A stretch of DNA of 64,000 nt from Pseudomonas vanderleydeniana (GTDB lineage Bacteria > Pseudomonadota > Gammaproteobacteria > Pseudomonadales > Pseudomonadaceae). The notes under the pieces were generated by a model, which saw only the letters and a list, made by a program, of their open reading frames with translations, had not been told where the DNA came from and ran no database searches. Shown here in pieces: positions 28,290 through 36,808 of the stretch; the first letter of the stretch is position 1, and every line of letters starts with the position of its first letter. A program made the position numbers and the translations under genes. The DNA lies in contig NZ_CP077093.1 in the NCBI RefSeq assembly GCF_014268755.2, positions 434,001 through 498,000 of the forward strand, written 5' to 3'.

Positions 28290-28392
28290 TTCCCACGCTC
28301 CGCGTGGTAACGCAGCCCGTGACGCTCCGCGTCACCAGAGTGGACGCCGAGCGTCCAGGGAGGCATTCCCACGCAGAGCGTGGGAACGATCG
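28290..28392. repeat. REPIN (family 4, TTCCCACGCTC...GCGTGGGAA)
   Basis: One unit of the CCCACGCTCCGCGTGG / CCCACGCAGAGCGTGGGAA palindrome family that forms large arrays at 39.1 and 54.9 kb. It lies between the converging ends of triC and the aldo/keto reductase gene. Confidence 0.88.
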
Positions 28393-28432
28393 GGGCTGTG
28401 TGTGCCCGCTAGAGTTGTGGGGGCGGGGGCAA

Positions 28433-29470
28433 TCACTCGGCCGTCGACGGCTTCTCCCACAGGTTGATCCCGCCTTCCTGGGCGAAACGGTCGATCTCCG
28501 CCAGTTCCTCCTGGCTGAATGCCAGGTTCTTCAGCGCCCCGACGTTTTCGACGATCTGCTCTGGCCGGCTCGCGCCGATCAGCGCCGAGGTCACCCGCGG
28601 GTCACGCAGGGTCCAGGCCAGGGCCAACTGCGCCACGCTCTGGCCACGGCGCTTGGCGATCCCGCTCAGGGCCCGGACATGGTTGATGTTTGTCTCCGAC
28701 AGGTGCGACTCACGCAGCGAGCCGCCACCCGGGCGGTTGATCCGCGCATCCTGTGGGATGCCGTTGAGGTACTTGTCGGTCAGCAGGCCCTGGGCCAGCG
28801 GGGTGAAAGCGATCACGCCGGTGCCGAGTTCCTCGGTGGTATCCAGCAGGTCCTTTTCCACCCAGCGATTGAGCAGGTTGTAGGCCGGCTGGTGGATCAG
28901 TAGCGGGATCTTCCAGTCCTGGAGCAGCGCCGCTATCTCGCGGGTCTTCGCCCCGGAGTACGAGGAGATGCCGACGTACAGCGCCTTGCCCTGCTGCACT
29001 GCGGTGGCCAGGGCGCCGGCGGTTTCCTCCAACGGTGTATCCGGATCGAAGCGGTGCGAGTAGAAGATGTCCACATAGTCCAGGCCCATGCGCTGCAGGC
29101 TCTGGTCGAGGCTGGCGAGCACGTATTTGCGCGAGCCGCCGCCCTGGCCGTAGGGGCCCGGCCACATGTCCCAGCCGGCCTTGCTGGAGATGATCAGTTC
29201 GTCGCGGTACTGCCTGAAGTCCTCGCGCAGCAGCCGGCCGAAGTTGATCTCGGCGCTGCCGTAGGGCGGGCCGTAGTTGTTCGCCAGGTCGAAGTGGTTG
29301 ATGCCCAGGTCGAAGGCGGTACGCAGCAGGGCGCGCTGGGTGTCGATCGGCGTGCTGTCGCCGAAGTTGTGCCACAGGCCCAGGGACAGCGCGGGCAGCA
29401 CCAGGCCGCTGCGGCCGACGCGGCGGTAGGGGATGGAGTCGTAGCGGTTTTCGGCAGCTTGATAAGTCAT
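28433..29470 (-). CDS. Aldo/keto reductase, YghZ (glyceraldehyde-3-phosphate reductase) type
   Basis: A 345-residue NADPH-dependent aldo/keto reductase. Catalytic Tyr is in FDLANNYGPPYGSAE and the histidine in VDIFYSHRFDPDTP; the conserved lysine is in ISSKAGW. C-terminal ALIGASRPEQIVENV binds the cofactor phosphate. The GPPYGSAE loop and length match the YghZ/Gpr branch, which reduces L-glyceraldehyde 3-phosphate and methylglyoxal. The ATG at 29470 has GAGAGGA upstream. It is separated by 447 bases from the monooxygenase upstream and has its own promoter region. Confidence 0.9.
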   Translation of the reverse strand: MTYQAAENRYDSIPYRRVGRSGLVLPALSLGLWHNFGDSTPIDTQRALLRTAFDLGINHFDLANNYGPPYGSAEINFGRLLREDFRQYRDELIISSKAGWDMWPGPYGQGGGSRKYVLASLDQSLQRMGLDYVDIFYSHRFDPDTPLEETAGALATAVQQGKALYVGISSYSGAKTREIAALLQDWKIPLLIHQPAYNLLNRWVEKDLLDTTEELGTGVIAFTPLAQGLLTDKYLNGIPQDARINRPGGGSLRESHLSETNINHVRALSGIAKRRGQSVAQLALAWTLRDPRVTSALIGASRPEQIVENVGALKNLAFSQEELAEIDRFAQEGGINLWEKPSTAE

Positions 29471-29917
29471 CGAATCCTCTCTCATTGCGCGGGAAATTTC
29501 ACAGGGCAACGCCCATTTCATTACGTTCCGGGTCAATCAGCATACGTCTGAGACAGACCACGCCAGACCCGGATTCGATCCGCGACTGAAACGTTTCATG
29601 TTCCGCGGATTTCGTACCGGCTTGCCGTCGCTCGCGCAAATTTTCCGGCAGGCAGGTTTCTGACGGCTTCGTAAATTAGCGCTTGACTTTAAATTCGTCC
29701 TCGAAAGCCATTTTTCTTCAGTACAAATTAGTACATACCTGGCCATTTTTTACCCCTCGGCAAAACAGCTGTTCTGTCCAGCAATTTCTAGGGAAATCAA
29801 AAATTTACTGCCAGTACACGTGGTACGTAATACGAAAAAGTATGATTTAGTGGTTTGATAAGATCAAAAAATGATCAATTTTTGCTTCAAAAGGGTTTTT
29901 CTGCCTCACGGCCAGCC
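29471..29917. other. 447-base gene-free region
   Basis: AT-rich in its right two thirds. It contains the short inverted repeat GTAC-AAATTA-GTAC (29719-29732). I see no convincing gene: a 69-codon frame at 29537-29746 on the minus strand has no ribosome site or family. It probably holds the promoter of the aldo/keto reductase gene. Confidence 0.6.
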
Positions 29918-31255
29918 CTACAAGGGCTGCGAGAAGCGGTTTGTCGGTCGCTCAAGGCCCAGGTGCTCACGTAACGTGCTGCCCTGGTACTCGGTCCGGT
30001 ACAGTCCGCGGCGCTGCAGTTCCGGCACCACGTGGGTGGCGAAGTCCTCCAGCCCGCCCGGCAGGTGCGGTACCAGTACGTTGAAGCCGTCTGCCGCGCC
30101 CTGTTCGAACCAGGCCTGCAGTTCGTCGGCGATCTGGGTCGGTGTACCGACCAGGCTGTAGTGCCCGCGGCCACCGGCGATACGCCGACCCAGTTGCGCC
30201 AGGGTCAGGTTCTCCTGGCCGGCCAGCTCGGTCAGCAGCTTCTGCCGGCTCTGCTGGCCGCTGTCGGTCAGCGGCAGTTCGGGCAACGGCCCGTCGAGCG
30301 GATAACCGGACAGGTCGAAGTTGCCGAGCATGCGTCCGAGCAGCGCGACACCGACCTGCGGCTCGACCAGATCCTGGAAGGCTTCATGTTTCTCCCGCGC
30401 CTCGCTCTCGCTCCGGCCGACCACGACGAATACGCCCGGCATGATCTTCAGGGCGTCGGCCGGGCGCCCGAAGCGCGCGAGGCGGCCCTTGAGGTCGGCG
30501 TAGAAAGCCTGGGCCCTGGCCAGGGAGGTTTGTGCGGTGAACACCACCTCGGCGGTCTGTGCGGCCAGTTCCAGCCCGGTCTGCGACGAGCCGGCCTGGA
30601 CGATCACCGGCCGGCCCTGGGGCGAGCGGGCGACGTTCAGCGGGCCGCGGACCTTGAAGTGCTCGCCCTGGTGATTGAGCACGTGCAGCTTGGCCGGGTC
30701 GTAGTACTGGCCGCTGGCCTTGTCGCGGGTGAAGGCGTCGTCCTCCCAGCTGTCCCACAGGCCGGTGACCACCTGGTGGAACTCGCGTGCCCGCGCATAG
30801 CGTTCGGCATGGCTGATGTGCTCGGTGCGGCCGAAGTTCAGGGCCTCGGCGGCGGCGTCCGAGGTCACCAGGTTCCAGCCGGCGCGGCCGCTGGAGAGGT
30901 GGTCCAGCGAGGCGAACTTGCGCGCCACGTGGTACGGCTCGTTGTAGCTGGTGGTGGCGGTGGCGATCAGGCCGATGCGTTCGGTCACCGCGCTGAGGGC
31001 CGAGAGCAGGGTCAGCGGTTCGAAGTGATCCGAACGGGCCATGCGGCTGGCGATGTCACCCTCGGCGGCGGCGACGCTGTCGGCGACGAACAGCGCGTCG
31101 AACTTCGCCGCCTCGGCGATGCGCGCCAGCTGCTTGTAGTGGCCGAAATCCAGGCCGGCGTTGGCCGGGACTTCGGGGTGACGCCACGCTGCGACGTGGT
31201 GCCCGGTAGCCATCAGGAAGGCACCGAGTTTCATCTGGCGCGGGGTTTGGGTCAT
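29918..31255 (-). CDS. FMN-dependent monooxygenase, NtaA/SnaA/DszA family
   Basis: A 445-residue luciferase-like monooxygenase of the nitrilotriacetate/DszA group, which uses FMNH2 supplied by a separate reductase. Landmarks are KFDALFVADSVAAA near the start, GLIATATTSYNEPYHVARKFASLDHLSSGRAGWNLVTS, the substrate-lid region and PVIVQAGSSQTGLELAAQ. The ATG at 31255 has AAGGA upstream. It follows the TonB receptor gene by 44 bases, so they are one transcript under the LacI regulator. Family members cleave C-S or C-N bonds; the compound handled here is unknown. The TonB receptor implies a bulky imported substrate. Confidence 0.88.
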   Translation of the reverse strand: MTQTPRQMKLGAFLMATGHHVAAWRHPEVPANAGLDFGHYKQLARIAEAAKFDALFVADSVAAAEGDIASRMARSDHFEPLTLLSALSAVTERIGLIATATTSYNEPYHVARKFASLDHLSSGRAGWNLVTSDAAAEALNFGRTEHISHAERYARAREFHQVVTGLWDSWEDDAFTRDKASGQYYDPAKLHVLNHQGEHFKVRGPLNVARSPQGRPVIVQAGSSQTGLELAAQTAEVVFTAQTSLARAQAFYADLKGRLARFGRPADALKIMPGVFVVVGRSESEAREKHEAFQDLVEPQVGVALLGRMLGNFDLSGYPLDGPLPELPLTDSGQQSRQKLLTELAGQENLTLAQLGRRIAGGRGHYSLVGTPTQIADELQAWFEQGAADGFNVLVPHLPGGLEDFATHVVPELQRRGLYRTEYQGSTLREHLGLERPTNRFSQPL

Positions 31256-31299
31256 GACAGGTTCCTTGGCAATGGATTGAGTGTTGTGCACGCAACGGC

Positions 31300-33549
31300 T
31301 CAAAAATCCTTGCGCACCTGGATGCCGAAATAGCGTTCGTCATCCCGTGGCACGGCCCGGTAGATGTAGTTGCCGCCACTGGCCAGCAACGGCGAGTAGG
31401 ACTTGTCGGCGAGGTTTTTCCCCAGCAGCGCCACGCGCCAGCCTTCGTTGTAGTCGGCCAGGGCGATGCTCGCGTTCCAGATGCCGTAGGCGCCCTGCCG
31501 GGTATCGACGTTCTGGGCGATGTCGTACTGCACTTCGCTCTGCCAGCTGAAGTCGGTGCCGATTTCCAGGTCCAGGCCGTTGTTCAGCGGCAGGCTGTAG
31601 TCGGCGCGCACGTAGCTCTTCCAGTCCGGGCTGAACGGCAGTGGCTTGCCGTTGACGTTGCAACTGGCGGCCGCGCCGGGTGGGCAGGAGAACTCGTCGA
31701 TCCGTGCCCGGGTGTAGGCCAGGGCGCCGGAGAGCTTGAGGTTGCTGGTGGCCTGCAGCGCGTAGTCGGCCTCCACGCCTTCGGTGCTCACACTGCCGGC
31801 GTTGATCAGGCGGGTCACCACCTGGCCGGCGACGGTGTCGTAGAAGTTCGCCTGGTAGTTGTCGTAGTCGCTGTGGAACACCGCCAGGTTGGTGGTCAGG
31901 CGGTTGTTCCAGCTGGTGGCCTTGATCCCGGCTTCCCAGGTGTTGGAGGTTTCCGGCTTCAGCGCGTCGGTGTCGCGCGGTTGCATGTTGAAGAACACGT
32001 TATAGGCCGGGCCCTTGTAGCCACGCGAGTAGGTCAGGTAGCTGGTGACGTTGTCGCTGAGGTCGTACTGCACGCCGAGGCGTCCGGACCAGCCGTCCTC
32101 GTCCACCGAGCCCTGGCTGCTGGTGGCCGGCTGGATACCGCTGACCGTGGTCGCGGAGGTCGAGACACGGCGGTGGTCGTAGGACAGGTCGTCGTGGGTG
32201 TAGCGCAGGCCGGCGATCCCACGGAAGGTCGGGGTGAAATTCAGCGTGCTTTCGCCGAACACCGCGTAGCTGTCGCTGGTGGTGCTGTAGTCGGCGACGC
32301 CGCGATTGGCGCTGGTCGTAGTGGTCAGGGTGCGCTGGTAGGTCTCCTCGTCCTTGCCGTGCATGTAGAACAGGCCACCGACGTATTCCAGGAACTGGCC
32401 CTTGGGCGAGGCCAGGCGGATTTCCTGCGAGTACTGGTTGAAGTCCAGCGCGCCGCGGTCGGCGGTGCCGGGGAAGGCCGCGGTGACGCTGCCGAGGCGG
32501 TCGCCATCCTGGTACTGGTGGTTGCTCCAGCCGCGCCAGGCGGTGATCGAGGTCAGGGTGTAGTCGCCGAGGCTCCAGTCCAGTTGCCCGGAGACCCCCT
32601 TGTTGATGTCGTCGACGTAGCTGCGGGTATCGGTGTTGATGTCGCGGTTGTCGGAGGACGGCCGCACCGGGCTCAGCGCGTTGGTGAACGCCGGGCTCAG
32701 GGATTTGCTGACCACGCCATTGGGGGCGTCGTCATGGGACTGCATGTAGTCGGCGGCGAGGGTGAACTTCACGTCCTCGTTGGGGGTGAACTCCAGCTTG
32801 CCGCGTACGCCCTTGTGGTTGTAGCCGTTGACTTCCTGGCCGTTGTGCTTGTTGTCGACGTTGCCGTCGTAGCTGCCGAACAGGGTGGTCAGCGAGCCCT
32901 TGAGGGTGTCGGGCACCAGGCTGCCGCCGATGCCGAAGCGGGTCCGGCTTTCGTTGCCGCTGAAGTACGACTGGTCGATATAGCCGTGGGTCTCGGCGGT
33001 CGGTGCCTTGGTGACGATGTTCAGTACACCGGCCGAGGCGTTCTTGCCGAACAGCGTGCCCTGCGGGCCGCGCAGCACTTCGATGCGGTCGAGATCGAGC
33101 AGGTCCAGGGTGGCCTGGCCGGGCCGGCTGTAGACCACGCCGTCGATCACCGTCGCCACGGTCGGCTCGACCCCGGGTGAAGTGGAAATGGTGCCGACGC
33201 CCCGGACGAACAGCGAGGTGTCCTTGTTCGAGGCGCCGGTGCGGAAGTTCAGTGTCGGCACTTGCTGGACGATGCTGGCAACGCCGTTGCGACTGTCACG
33301 CTCCAGTTGTTCGCCATCGACCACCGAGACCGCCACCGGGACCTTCTGCAGCGATTCTTCGCGACGGGTGGCCGTGACTGTCACCGCTTTCAGCGTCGGT
33401 TCCTGGTCGGTGCCGGTCTCGGCGGCGAAGACGGCCGGCGACGGCAGTGCCGCCAGCCCGGCCAGCAGCCAGGCCAGGTGTGGACGCCGTGGCGTGGCGG
33501 CACGGATCGCTCGCGCCAGTGTGTGTTGCTCCCCGAATGTGTTGTGCAT
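31300..33549 (-). CDS. TonB-dependent outer-membrane receptor
   Basis: A 749-residue receptor. A signal peptide through LAWLLAGLAALPSPAVFAAE is followed by a TonB box-like LKAVTVTATRREESL, the plug with VLRGPQGTLFGKNASAGVLNIVTK, and the beta-barrel ending GIQVRKDF with terminal Phe. I place the start at 33549 (MHNTFGEQH); an upstream frame reaching 33696 would run through the LacI operator and lacks a signal sequence. It shares its transcript with the flavin monooxygenase downstream and is divergent from a LacI regulator. Ligand unknown. Confidence 0.9.
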   Translation of the reverse strand: MHNTFGEQHTLARAIRAATPRRPHLAWLLAGLAALPSPAVFAAETGTDQEPTLKAVTVTATRREESLQKVPVAVSVVDGEQLERDSRNGVASIVQQVPTLNFRTGASNKDTSLFVRGVGTISTSPGVEPTVATVIDGVVYSRPGQATLDLLDLDRIEVLRGPQGTLFGKNASAGVLNIVTKAPTAETHGYIDQSYFSGNESRTRFGIGGSLVPDTLKGSLTTLFGSYDGNVDNKHNGQEVNGYNHKGVRGKLEFTPNEDVKFTLAADYMQSHDDAPNGVVSKSLSPAFTNALSPVRPSSDNRDINTDTRSYVDDINKGVSGQLDWSLGDYTLTSITAWRGWSNHQYQDGDRLGSVTAAFPGTADRGALDFNQYSQEIRLASPKGQFLEYVGGLFYMHGKDEETYQRTLTTTTSANRGVADYSTTSDSYAVFGESTLNFTPTFRGIAGLRYTHDDLSYDHRRVSTSATTVSGIQPATSSQGSVDEDGWSGRLGVQYDLSDNVTSYLTYSRGYKGPAYNVFFNMQPRDTDALKPETSNTWEAGIKATSWNNRLTTNLAVFHSDYDNYQANFYDTVAGQVVTRLINAGSVSTEGVEADYALQATSNLKLSGALAYTRARIDEFSCPPGAAASCNVNGKPLPFSPDWKSYVRADYSLPLNNGLDLEIGTDFSWQSEVQYDIAQNVDTRQGAYGIWNASIALADYNEGWRVALLGKNLADKSYSPLLASGGNYIYRAVPRDDERYFGIQVRKDF

Positions 33550-33657
33550 GTGGTGCCCGCTCGAAAAATGACCCTGAACCGCCGTCGCTCTGCGTCGACA
33601 GCGCCTGATTTGTCTTGGGGCATTCGCTCGAGCGAGTAGCAGGCAGACAAAGCGTTT

Positions 33658-33671
33658 TGTTAGCGCTAACA
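33658..33671. promoter_or_regulatory. LacI-family operator, perfect palindrome
   Basis: TGTTAGCGCTAACA, a 14-base perfect palindrome with the central CG typical of LacI-family operators. It lies between the divergent TonB receptor and LacI genes, so the regulator at 33760 probably represses both until an inducer arrives. Confidence 0.85.
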
Positions 33672-33759
33672 TCGCCAGTATCGGAAAGGTCGGCATAGAC
33701 CGTCCAATACTGAAAAATTACTTTTATATTCCTTTTGGTTTTCAAGAAGGATCGCATCC

Positions 33760-34803
33760 TTGACTGCTGACAAAGCGCCAGGTCGCAAGCGCCGGGGGGC
33801 CGGACGGGTCACCCTGAATACGGTTGCCAAAGAGGCGGGGGTCTCGGCGATCACCGTGTCGCGCTACTTCAACAACCCCGAGCAGGTCTCACCCGAGCGC
33901 CGCGAGCGGATCGCCCAGGTGGTGGCCGAGTTGGGCTACGTACCGAACCTGGTGGCCGGCGGGCTGGCGTCCGCCCGTGGGCGGATCGTCGCGATGGTGA
34001 TCCCGAACATCTCCGGGCCGATCTTCGCGAACACCATCCAGGGCTTCAGCGATACGCTCAATCGACATGGCTACCAACTGCTGCTGGCGTCGAGCTATTT
34101 CTCGGCGGAACAGGAAGAGAGTGCGGTGCGCGCGTTTCTCGGCTGGTCGCCGGCGGCGCTGGTGCTGACCAGTCGTTTTCACAGCGCGGGCACCGAGAAG
34201 ATGATCGCCGAGGCGGACATCCCGGTGGTCGAGACCTGGGACTACCAGCCGCAGCGCGGGCCGTTGCAGATCGGTTTTTCCCACCATGAGGTCGGCGTCA
34301 GTGCCGCTCGCTACCTGCATGGCAAGGGCTATCGGCGGATCGCCTTCGTGCAGAACAGCGCCACGGGCGACTTCAGCGCACTGGAGCGCCGCGACGGTTA
34401 TGCGGCGACGGTTCGCGAGCTGGGGCTGGAACCCTGGGTGTTCGTCCCGCAGGCCGGCCTGGCGCCGTTCGAGGCGGGCAAGCAGGCGATGCAGGCGCTG
34501 ATGAGCGAGGCCACCCGGCCCGACGCGATCATCTTCGCCAATGACAACCTGGCGGCCGGTGGCCTGCTGGCCGGGCAGCGTGCCGGGCTGAAGATTCCCG
34601 AGGACTGCGCGGTGCTGGGCTTCGGCGATTACCCGTTCGCCGAAATGCTCCTGCCGAGCCTGAGTACCATCAAGCCGCCGGCGCTGGAGATCGGCGTGCT
34701 GGCGGCGACGCGGGTGCTGGAGAGCCTGGGTGTGTTGCCGGTGGACGACGTGCAGCGCCTGAACCTGCTGACCTGCCAACTGATCGAACGTGAGAGTGCC
34801 TGA
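33760..34803 (+). CDS. LacI-family transcriptional regulator, TTG start
   Basis: A 347-residue regulator. The helix-turn-helix and hinge run from VTLNTVAKEAGVSAITVSRY (17-36) to about 70. The periplasmic-binding-protein-like effector domain follows (IVAMVIPNISGPIFANTI, DAIIFANDNLAAGGLLA). No ATG fits. TTG at 33760 with AAGAAGGA 8 bases upstream is the natural start. It is similar in style to gluconate-type GntR repressors, but the inducer is unknown. Divergent from the TonB receptor/monooxygenase transcript with a perfect operator between. Confidence 0.9.
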   Translation: MTADKAPGRKRRGAGRVTLNTVAKEAGVSAITVSRYFNNPEQVSPERRERIAQVVAELGYVPNLVAGGLASARGRIVAMVIPNISGPIFANTIQGFSDTLNRHGYQLLLASSYFSAEQEESAVRAFLGWSPAALVLTSRFHSAGTEKMIAEADIPVVETWDYQPQRGPLQIGFSHHEVGVSAARYLHGKGYRRIAFVQNSATGDFSALERRDGYAATVRELGLEPWVFVPQAGLAPFEAGKQAMQALMSEATRPDAIIFANDNLAAGGLLAGQRAGLKIPEDCAVLGFGDYPFAEMLLPSLSTIKPPALEIGVLAATRVLESLGVLPVDDVQRLNLLTCQLIERESA

Positions 34804-34812
34804 TCCTGGAGG

Positions 34813-35703
34813 TCAGGTGGCGTGGGCGAACAGCTCGCTGATCCAGTCGACGAACACCCGCACCCGTGGCGACATGTGCCGGTTCTGCGGGTAGAGCACC
34901 GACACCGGCATCGGCGGCGGCGGATGGTCCGGCAGGACTTCGCGCAGCAGGCCCTGGTCGATCTGCTCCGCCACCCGGTAGTGCGGCACCTGGATCAGGC
35001 CGAGCCCGGCCACCGCCGAGGCCGCGTAGATTTCCGCACCGAACACCGAGACCCGACCGGCCAGCGGGACTTCCCGCGACACCCCATTCTCCATGAACTC
35101 GAATGAAAACAGCTTGCCGGTGGCCCGGGAGACGTAGTTCACCCCCTGGTGTCGTTCGAGGTCGGCGAGGTTGCGCGGTTCGCCATGTCGGCGCAGGTAG
35201 GCCGGGCTGGCGCAGGTCACCTGGCGCAGGTTGGCGACGCGCTTGCCGATCAGCGACGAGTCGCCGAGATTGCCCGAGCGCAGCACGCAGTCGACGCCTT
35301 CGGCGATCAGGTCGATGAAGTGGCTGGCTTCGCTGATGGACACATCGATATCCGGGTAGCGCTCCAGAAAGGCCGGCAGCGCCGGAACCACGAAATAGCG
35401 CGCCAGGGTGCCTTGCAGGTCGACCCGCAGGCGGCCCTTGGGCGCCACCGTGCGAAAGGCCAGTTCGGCTTCTTCCAGTTCCGCCAGCAACTGCACGCAG
35501 CGCGGGTAGTAGGCCTCGCCGTCGAGGGTCGGGCGCACGCGCCGGGTGCTGCGTTCCAATAGCCGGGTGCCGAGCCAGGCCTCGAACTGGTTGAGAGTGT
35601 GGGTCAGGGTCGCCCGGGGCAGGTCCAGGTCCTCGGCGGCCAGAGTGAAGCTGCTGCGTTCGTAGATCCGCACGAACACTCTCATCGCCTTGACCTGGTC
35701 CAT
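34813..35703 (-). CDS. LysR-family regulator divergent from an SDR
   Basis: A 296-residue LysR-type regulator of the CrgA/DmlR-like branch. MDQVKAMRVFVRIYERSSFT and LDLPRATLTHTLNQFEAWLG form the winged helix; LLERSTRRVRPT closes it. The effector domain includes LRVDLQGTLARYFVVPALP. GGAGC precedes the ATG. It converges with the LacI gene and is divergent from the SDR gene at 35828, which it most likely controls; an inverted repeat lies between them. These regulators commonly govern neighbouring short-chain dehydrogenases. Confidence 0.88.
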   Translation of the reverse strand: MDQVKAMRVFVRIYERSSFTLAAEDLDLPRATLTHTLNQFEAWLGTRLLERSTRRVRPTLDGEAYYPRCVQLLAELEEAELAFRTVAPKGRLRVDLQGTLARYFVVPALPAFLERYPDIDVSISEASHFIDLIAEGVDCVLRSGNLGDSSLIGKRVANLRQVTCASPAYLRRHGEPRNLADLERHQGVNYVSRATGKLFSFEFMENGVSREVPLAGRVSVFGAEIYAASAVAGLGLIQVPHYRVAEQIDQGLLREVLPDHPPPPMPVSVLYPQNRHMSPRVRVFVDWISELFAHAT

Positions 35704-35740
35704 GCGTGCTCCGTCGTGCTCGATTGTTGGTGATTATTGA

Positions 35741-35757
35741 ATAGTCAGGTCAACTAT
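35741..35757. promoter_or_regulatory. Inverted repeat, putative LysR site
   Basis: ATAGT-N7-ACTAT in the 124-base gap between the divergent LysR and SDR genes, 38 bases before the LysR start. Confidence 0.5.
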
Positions 35758-35827
35758 CGCGCATTTATCGGCCTGGATAAACCTGTGAAAGTGACTTCAC
35801 TTCAACGCACATTCCAGGAGTCTCGAC

Positions 35828-36568
35828 ATGACCCAAGCATCCCGAAAAGTCGCCATCGTCACCGGTGCCTCGCGTGGCATCGGCGCCGTGATCGCCCGTC
35901 AGCTGGCCGCACAGGGCTTTGCGGTGGCGATCAACTATGCGAGCAGTGCCAGCGAGGCATCGGCGCTGGTGGTGGAATTGCGCCAGGCCGGCCACCAGGC
36001 CATAGCGATCAAGGCTGACGTGGCCAACGCCGCCGATGTCGCACGGATGTTCGACGAGATCGAGCTGCAACTGGGCAAGGTCGATGTGCTGGTCAACAAC
36101 GCCGGCATCCTCAAGGTGTTGCCGCTGGCCGAGCACAGTGACGAGCTGTACGAACAGACATTCGCCATCAACACCCGTGGCACCTTCAACACCCTGCGCG
36201 AGGCCGCGAAACGGATGAATGACGACGGGCGCATCGTCAACTTCTCCAGCAGCACCGTCGGGCTGAACATGCCGGGTTACGCGGTGTACATCGCCAGCAA
36301 GGCGGCGGTGGAATCGTTCACCCATGTGTTCGCCAAGGAGCTGCGCGGCCGGCGGATCACGGTCAATGCCGTGGCGCCGGGGCCGGTGGCGACCGAACTG
36401 TTCCTGCAGGGCAAGAGCGAGGAGCAGATCCAGACCTTCGCCCGCATGCCACCGCTGGAGCGACTGGGCCAGCCGGAGGACATTGCCGAGATCGTGTCCT
36501 TCCTGGTGAGCCCGGCGGTGGGGTGGGTCAATGGCCAGGTGTTGCGGGCCAATGGTGGGCTGGTCTGA
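35828..36568 (+). CDS. Short-chain dehydrogenase/reductase
   Basis: A 246-residue classical SDR. The nucleotide motif is TGASRGIG (12-19), NNAG is at 90-93, catalytic Ser is near 141-142 and the Tyr154-Lys158 pair lies in YIASK. C-terminal WVNGQVLRANGGLV is typical. It is an NAD(P)H-dependent ketone or alcohol oxidoreductase with unknown substrate; the Arg after the glycine motif suits NADPH. Divergent from its probable LysR regulator. Confidence 0.9.
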   Translation: MTQASRKVAIVTGASRGIGAVIARQLAAQGFAVAINYASSASEASALVVELRQAGHQAIAIKADVANAADVARMFDEIELQLGKVDVLVNNAGILKVLPLAEHSDELYEQTFAINTRGTFNTLREAAKRMNDDGRIVNFSSSTVGLNMPGYAVYIASKAAVESFTHVFAKELRGRRITVNAVAPGPVATELFLQGKSEEQIQTFARMPPLERLGQPEDIAEIVSFLVSPAVGWVNGQVLRANGGLV

Positions 36569-36691
36569 TTCCGGCGGCAGGCACCGATTTCTGGATTGTC
36601 CCCAGGACGGAAGGCGGACGCCACAACCGTGGGAGCCAACTGTCTTTAATTCCCCCTGCGATGAGCGGTCGGATACTGGCCGCCTTCGGCG

Positions 36692-36801
36692 GTTCGCGGA
36701 TAAACCGGGGCGCCGGACCGCCGGCTCCCACGGTTCTGCGGTTCTGGGAGCCTGTTCTGCCGCTCATCGGCGGCGGATCAAAGACCGCCGGCTCCCACAG
36801 G
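36692..36801. repeat. REP pair (family 2)
   Basis: GGTTCGCGGATAAACCGGGG with inner GGCTCCCAC arms, and a second, degenerate GATCAAAGACCGCCGGCTCC end. Between the converging SDR and betT genes. Confidence 0.8.
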
Positions 36802-36808
36802 TCTGTGA

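Noticed and set aside
29537..29746. 69-codon frame on the minus strand
   Set aside because: No ribosome site, no recognisable family, and it lies in a promoter-like AT-rich region.
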